Positions 61,541-64,000 of a DNA stretch of 64,000 nucleotides are shown here, in pieces. The translations under genes and the position numbers were made by a program. Source of the DNA: an uncultured Alphaproteobacteria bacterium. GTDB taxonomy: Bacteria > Pseudomonadota > Alphaproteobacteria > Puniceispirillales > UBA1172. Position 1 is the first letter of the stretch, and each line of letters starts with the position of its first letter. The stretch spans positions 1 through 64,000 of the forward strand of contig CALFYS010000002.1 of NCBI GenBank assembly GCA_937952245.1, in the 5' to 3' direction. A model generated the notes under the pieces. The model was not told where the DNA came from and did not search any database. It saw only the letters and a list, made by a program, of their open reading frames with translations.

Positions 61541-62113
61541 TTATTTCGCGCCTTCATGAGAGGTTTTTTGACGTTCATACCCCAAAGCAAGGCCAGCCTC
61601 AGGGTCTAGAGCATGGCCGATACAGCTATCGGCAAGACTGCTGGTATCATTGGCTTTCGTGTCATCTATACCCGCGGCGCGTCTTTGGCGGGCTTGTTCA
61701 CCGTAAAGCGATTGTATCGCCACTGTTGCCACCGGCCCCAGCAATTCCGTGATATGGGTGCAGCCCGCGATACCGCCGATGGCGTGCCGTGTTTTATTGC
61801 GCCAGCCCGGGCCAATGTTAAGCCCGATTAAATTGCTAAAGCCAATGGTTGCCGATGGGCAGATCGCATAGGGGGCTGAAATGGTTTCGGCTTCAGCCTC
61901 GATAATTTCAAGCGCGTCATTGACCGCGATCCGGACTTTCATATGGTGCAAGGCTTCATGGGCTTTGATGATGCCGCGTTCACGATTGGGGAAGTCATAG
62001 GTTTTGACATCTTTAATCTCACCTTCAACATCAATCAGACCATCGCTTCGGGCATAACCATCAAGGGTGATGGTGCGGGTATGGATTTTCTCGCGGGTGA
62101 TGTGATCAGACAT
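61541..62113 (-). CDS. DUF2889 protein
   Basis: 190 residues matching the DUF2889 pattern: REKIHTRTITLDGYARSDGL, then DVEGEIKDVKTYDFPNRERG, HHMKVRIAVNDALEIIEAEA, and the Cys-containing ITELLGPVATVAIQSLYGEQ with GCTH upstream. The family is common in Alpha- and Betaproteobacteria, and no function is known to me. It is cytoplasmic by sequence. It is 25 bp downstream of the CorC-like gene in the aroB operon; coupling of their functions is unclear. Confidence 0.85.
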   Translation of the reverse strand: MSDHITREKIHTRTITLDGYARSDGLIDVEGEIKDVKTYDFPNRERGIIKAHEALHHMKVRIAVNDALEIIEAEAETISAPYAICPSATIGFSNLIGLNIGPGWRNKTRHAIGGIAGCTHITELLGPVATVAIQSLYGEQARQRRAAGIDDTKANDTSSLADSCIGHALDPEAGLALGYERQKTSHEGAK

Positions 62114-62138
62114 TTCAGCCTCCCCTTAACAGATGGGT

Positions 62139-63416
62139 TTAATCAGATTTGGTATCGCTTGCGGGTTCATGCCAGACCCTGATGCGATCCAGTTTATTGC
62201 GCGTCCGGCGCAGCACCCTAAAGCGGGTTGAATGAAACCGATATTCCTGACCAGGTTCAGGGATAATGCGGGTTTCATTAATCACCAGACCCGCGATGGT
62301 CGCAGCGTCATCATCCGGCAATTCCCAGCCTAAAGCCCTGTTGAGATCACGGATCGTGACATGGCCATCAACAATATATGAGCCATCGGGCTGTTGGCTA
62401 AGACCGGAGATAATGATGTCATGTTCGTCATCAATATCGCCGACAATTTCTTCCAGAATATCTTCTAAAGTGACGATCCCTTGGAAATCACCATATTCAT
62501 CAACCACAATGGCGAAATGTTCCCGCCTTGCGCGGAAGGCTTGCAATTGGTCTCTCAGCAAGGTTGTTTCCGGCACGAAATAAGGTTCGGTTGCCGTCTC
62601 AATAATATTGAAATCATCAGCGGTTTTATCGCTGTTGCGATCAAGCCCTCTTAACAAAGCTTTGACGTGCAACACGCCGATAATATCATCCGGCTTGCCG
62701 GAATAAACCGGATGGCGGGTATAGGGCGAATCCATAATCTGCCGAAGGGTTTTTTCCGCCGATTGACCGGCGTTGATCATTTCAACCGACCCGCGGTGGG
62801 TCATCACTTCTTCAACCGTCACTTCGCCCAAATCAAGCACGCTGGAAAGCATGGCGGATTGTTCACGGGTTTCAGCATCCAGCGTATTGGCGCCATGCAA
62901 TTCAATCATCCCGCGCAATTCTTCTTCCCGCGCGTCATCATCGCGGGCGGCGGGTTTAATGATCATCCGCACCAATTGATGCAGACCCCATGTCAACGGC
63001 GTTAACAGAAACACAATCACCCTGATGGGTTTCGCCACCCGCAACGCCATGCGGTCAGCGTGATTAAACGCATAGGTTTTTGGCAGGACTTCAGCAAAAA
63101 TAACCAGCAAGACCGTCATCGCCACGGAGGCCAATAACACCCCGCCTTCGGCAAATAGCGTGATGGCGGCGGATGTCGCCAATGATGTGGAGACAACATT
63201 CACCAAGTTATTGCCAATCAACAATGTTGAGATCAGCTTGTCTTTATTGGACAGAAGTTTTTCAACGGCTTGGGCGTTTTTCTCCCCCCGCCGGGCAAGG
63301 GCGCGCATTCGGGCTTCGGATGCCGCGGTTAATCCTGTTTCAGACCCTGAAAAAAACGCCGACCCAATCAATAAAACAACAATCGATAAGACAAGCAGAA
63401 ATACGCCTAGTGTCAT
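62139..63416 (-). CDS. CNNM/CorC-type transporter-associated protein (HlyC/CorC, TlyC-like)
   Basis: 425 residues. N-terminal CNNM (DUF21) membrane domain with about four helices (about 1-160: FFSGSETGLTAASEARMRAL, TLLIGNNLVNVVSTSLATSA); CBS-pair domain (about 205-330: VEEVMTHRGSVEMINAG, AIVVDEYGDFQGIVTLEDIL); CorC_HlyC domain (about 345-420: DGSYIVDGHVTIRDLNRALG). The family is linked to magnesium or cobalt efflux; the older name haemolysin is misleading. Its ATG overlaps the aroB stop (ATGA), so it is translationally coupled to aroB. Confidence 0.93.
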   Translation of the reverse strand: MTLGVFLLVLSIVVLLIGSAFFSGSETGLTAASEARMRALARRGEKNAQAVEKLLSNKDKLISTLLIGNNLVNVVSTSLATSAAITLFAEGGVLLASVAMTVLLVIFAEVLPKTYAFNHADRMALRVAKPIRVIVFLLTPLTWGLHQLVRMIIKPAARDDDAREEELRGMIELHGANTLDAETREQSAMLSSVLDLGEVTVEEVMTHRGSVEMINAGQSAEKTLRQIMDSPYTRHPVYSGKPDDIIGVLHVKALLRGLDRNSDKTADDFNIIETATEPYFVPETTLLRDQLQAFRARREHFAIVVDEYGDFQGIVTLEDILEEIVGDIDDEHDIIISGLSQQPDGSYIVDGHVTIRDLNRALGWELPDDDAATIAGLVINETRIIPEPGQEYRFHSTRFRVLRRTRNKLDRIRVWHEPASDTKSD

Positions 63417-64000
63417 CGCTCAAGGCTCTCAGAGTTGTTGGGGCTGATCACTTGAAGGGCGAGGGCAGGGTCAACGGTTTTATCCACCCGCGCATCGCCA
63501 ATGCCGTGGGGGACAATAAAGACGATATTGCCAGCGGTGACTTTCTTGTCCTTTTGCATATGGCGCATCAGGCGTTCAGCATCCGCTTCGCCCAGTTTAT
63601 TCGACAGCATCGACCGCTGTGTTGGCAATCCAGCACGGGATAAATGCTGGGTGACGGCGGCCAGATCATCCTCACTGGCAAAGCCAAGTTTATGGGCAAG
63701 ACGAAAGGCATCCACCATGCCCGCCGCCACCGCCTCACCATGCAAGACCGAGCCATCATATCCGGCTTCCGCTTCATAGGCATGACCAAAGGTATGGCCA
63801 AGGTTAAGCAAGGCGCGCTTGCCGCCTTCGCGTTCATCTTCGGCAACGATTTGGGCTTTCGCGCGGCAACAGGTGGCGACACATTCAACCAAGGCGTGAT
63901 CATCTTGCCCCAGAACCGCCTCCTGATTGCTTTCTAACCAAGAAAAGAAGCCCGCATCCCCCAGCAGGCCATATTTAACGACCTCAGCATAACCAGCCCG
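63413..64000 (-). CDS. aroB: 3-Dehydroquinate synthase, partial (C-terminal half)
   Basis: 196 codons are visible; the gene continues beyond the window edge. The metal-binding His motifs GHTFGHAYEA and VLHGEAVAAGMV are those of AroB. The preceding GYAEVVKYGLLGD is the usual conserved stretch. The C terminus ends with AGNIVFIVPHGIGDARVDKT. It converts DAHP to 3-dehydroquinate, the second step of the shikimate pathway. It is the first visible gene of an operon with the CorC-like and DUF2889 genes. Confidence 0.95.
   Translation of the reverse strand, partial: RAGYAEVVKYGLLGDAGFFSWLESNQEAVLGQDDHALVECVATCCRAKAQIVAEDEREGGKRALLNLGHTFGHAYEAEAGYDGSVLHGEAVAAGMVDAFRLAHKLGFASEDDLAAVTQHLSRAGLPTQRSMLSNKLGEADAERLMRHMQKDKKVTAGNIVFIVPHGIGDARVDKTVDPALALQVISPNNSESLER

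Overview
The window reads as chromosomal DNA of a free-living, probably marine alphaproteobacterium. The cobS-cobT pair beside a J-domain gene and bolA, the class I lysyl-tRNA synthetase, the class 2 (membrane-type) pyrD, groESL behind a CIRCE operator, and DUF1284, DUF1289 and DUF2889 genes are a typical alphaproteobacterial set. A SAR116- or Rhodospirillales-like lineage is my inference; no rRNA or tRNA is present to settle it. Base composition looks moderate and similar throughout, and I saw no insertion sequence, integrase, prophage, CRISPR array or origin.

Layout. 1-3.6 kb: a HupE/UreJ-type membrane protein divergent from a DUF4198 periplasmic protein (possible metal uptake), then a class III aminotransferase. 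3.7-11 kb: a TPR plus beta-barrel outer-membrane protein immediately followed by a 1955-residue secreted protein with a FecR domain, an acidic linker and ten tandem cadherin/VCBS-like repeats. 11-20.4 kb: an EamA transporter, a photolyase/cryptochrome, cytochrome c', a TbpB-like lipoprotein, a YnjB/YnjC-like ABC system lacking its ATPase gene, a DJ-1-like protein, DUF1289 and a homocysteine methyltransferase. 20.5-33.7 kb: housekeeping genes (aspS, ctaA, groES-groEL, a DUF1284 gene, bioY, a DinG-like helicase, class I lysS, pyrD, a ribbon-helix-helix regulator, rpmB), then an M48 protease up to 34.6 kb. 34.7-57.5 kb: a two-partner secretion locus with an enlarged TpsB, a 108-residue one-helix membrane protein, and a 6513-residue filamentous-haemagglutinin-like TpsA that fills about 30% of the window. 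57.5-64 kb: cobT, cobS and a J-domain gene (minus), bolA (plus), and DUF2889, corC/tlyC-like and the 3' part of aroB (minus).

How it fits together. Two separate routes for large surface proteins lie on the same strand 24 kb apart. The first pairs a Slam-like (type XI secretion-like) TPR/barrel protein with a FecR-repeat protein; a lipoprotein with a TbpB-type barrel signature lies nearby and is a second candidate cargo. The second is TpsB/TpsA with two departures from the usual plan: Ig-like domains and an acidic linker in front of the TpsB POTRA region, and a small membrane protein between the partners. These two loci are the most interesting content. The rest is ordinary core genome with some regulatory detail: CIRCE, several clear terminators, TTG starts, and paired palindromes in front of a ribbon-helix-helix regulator gene.
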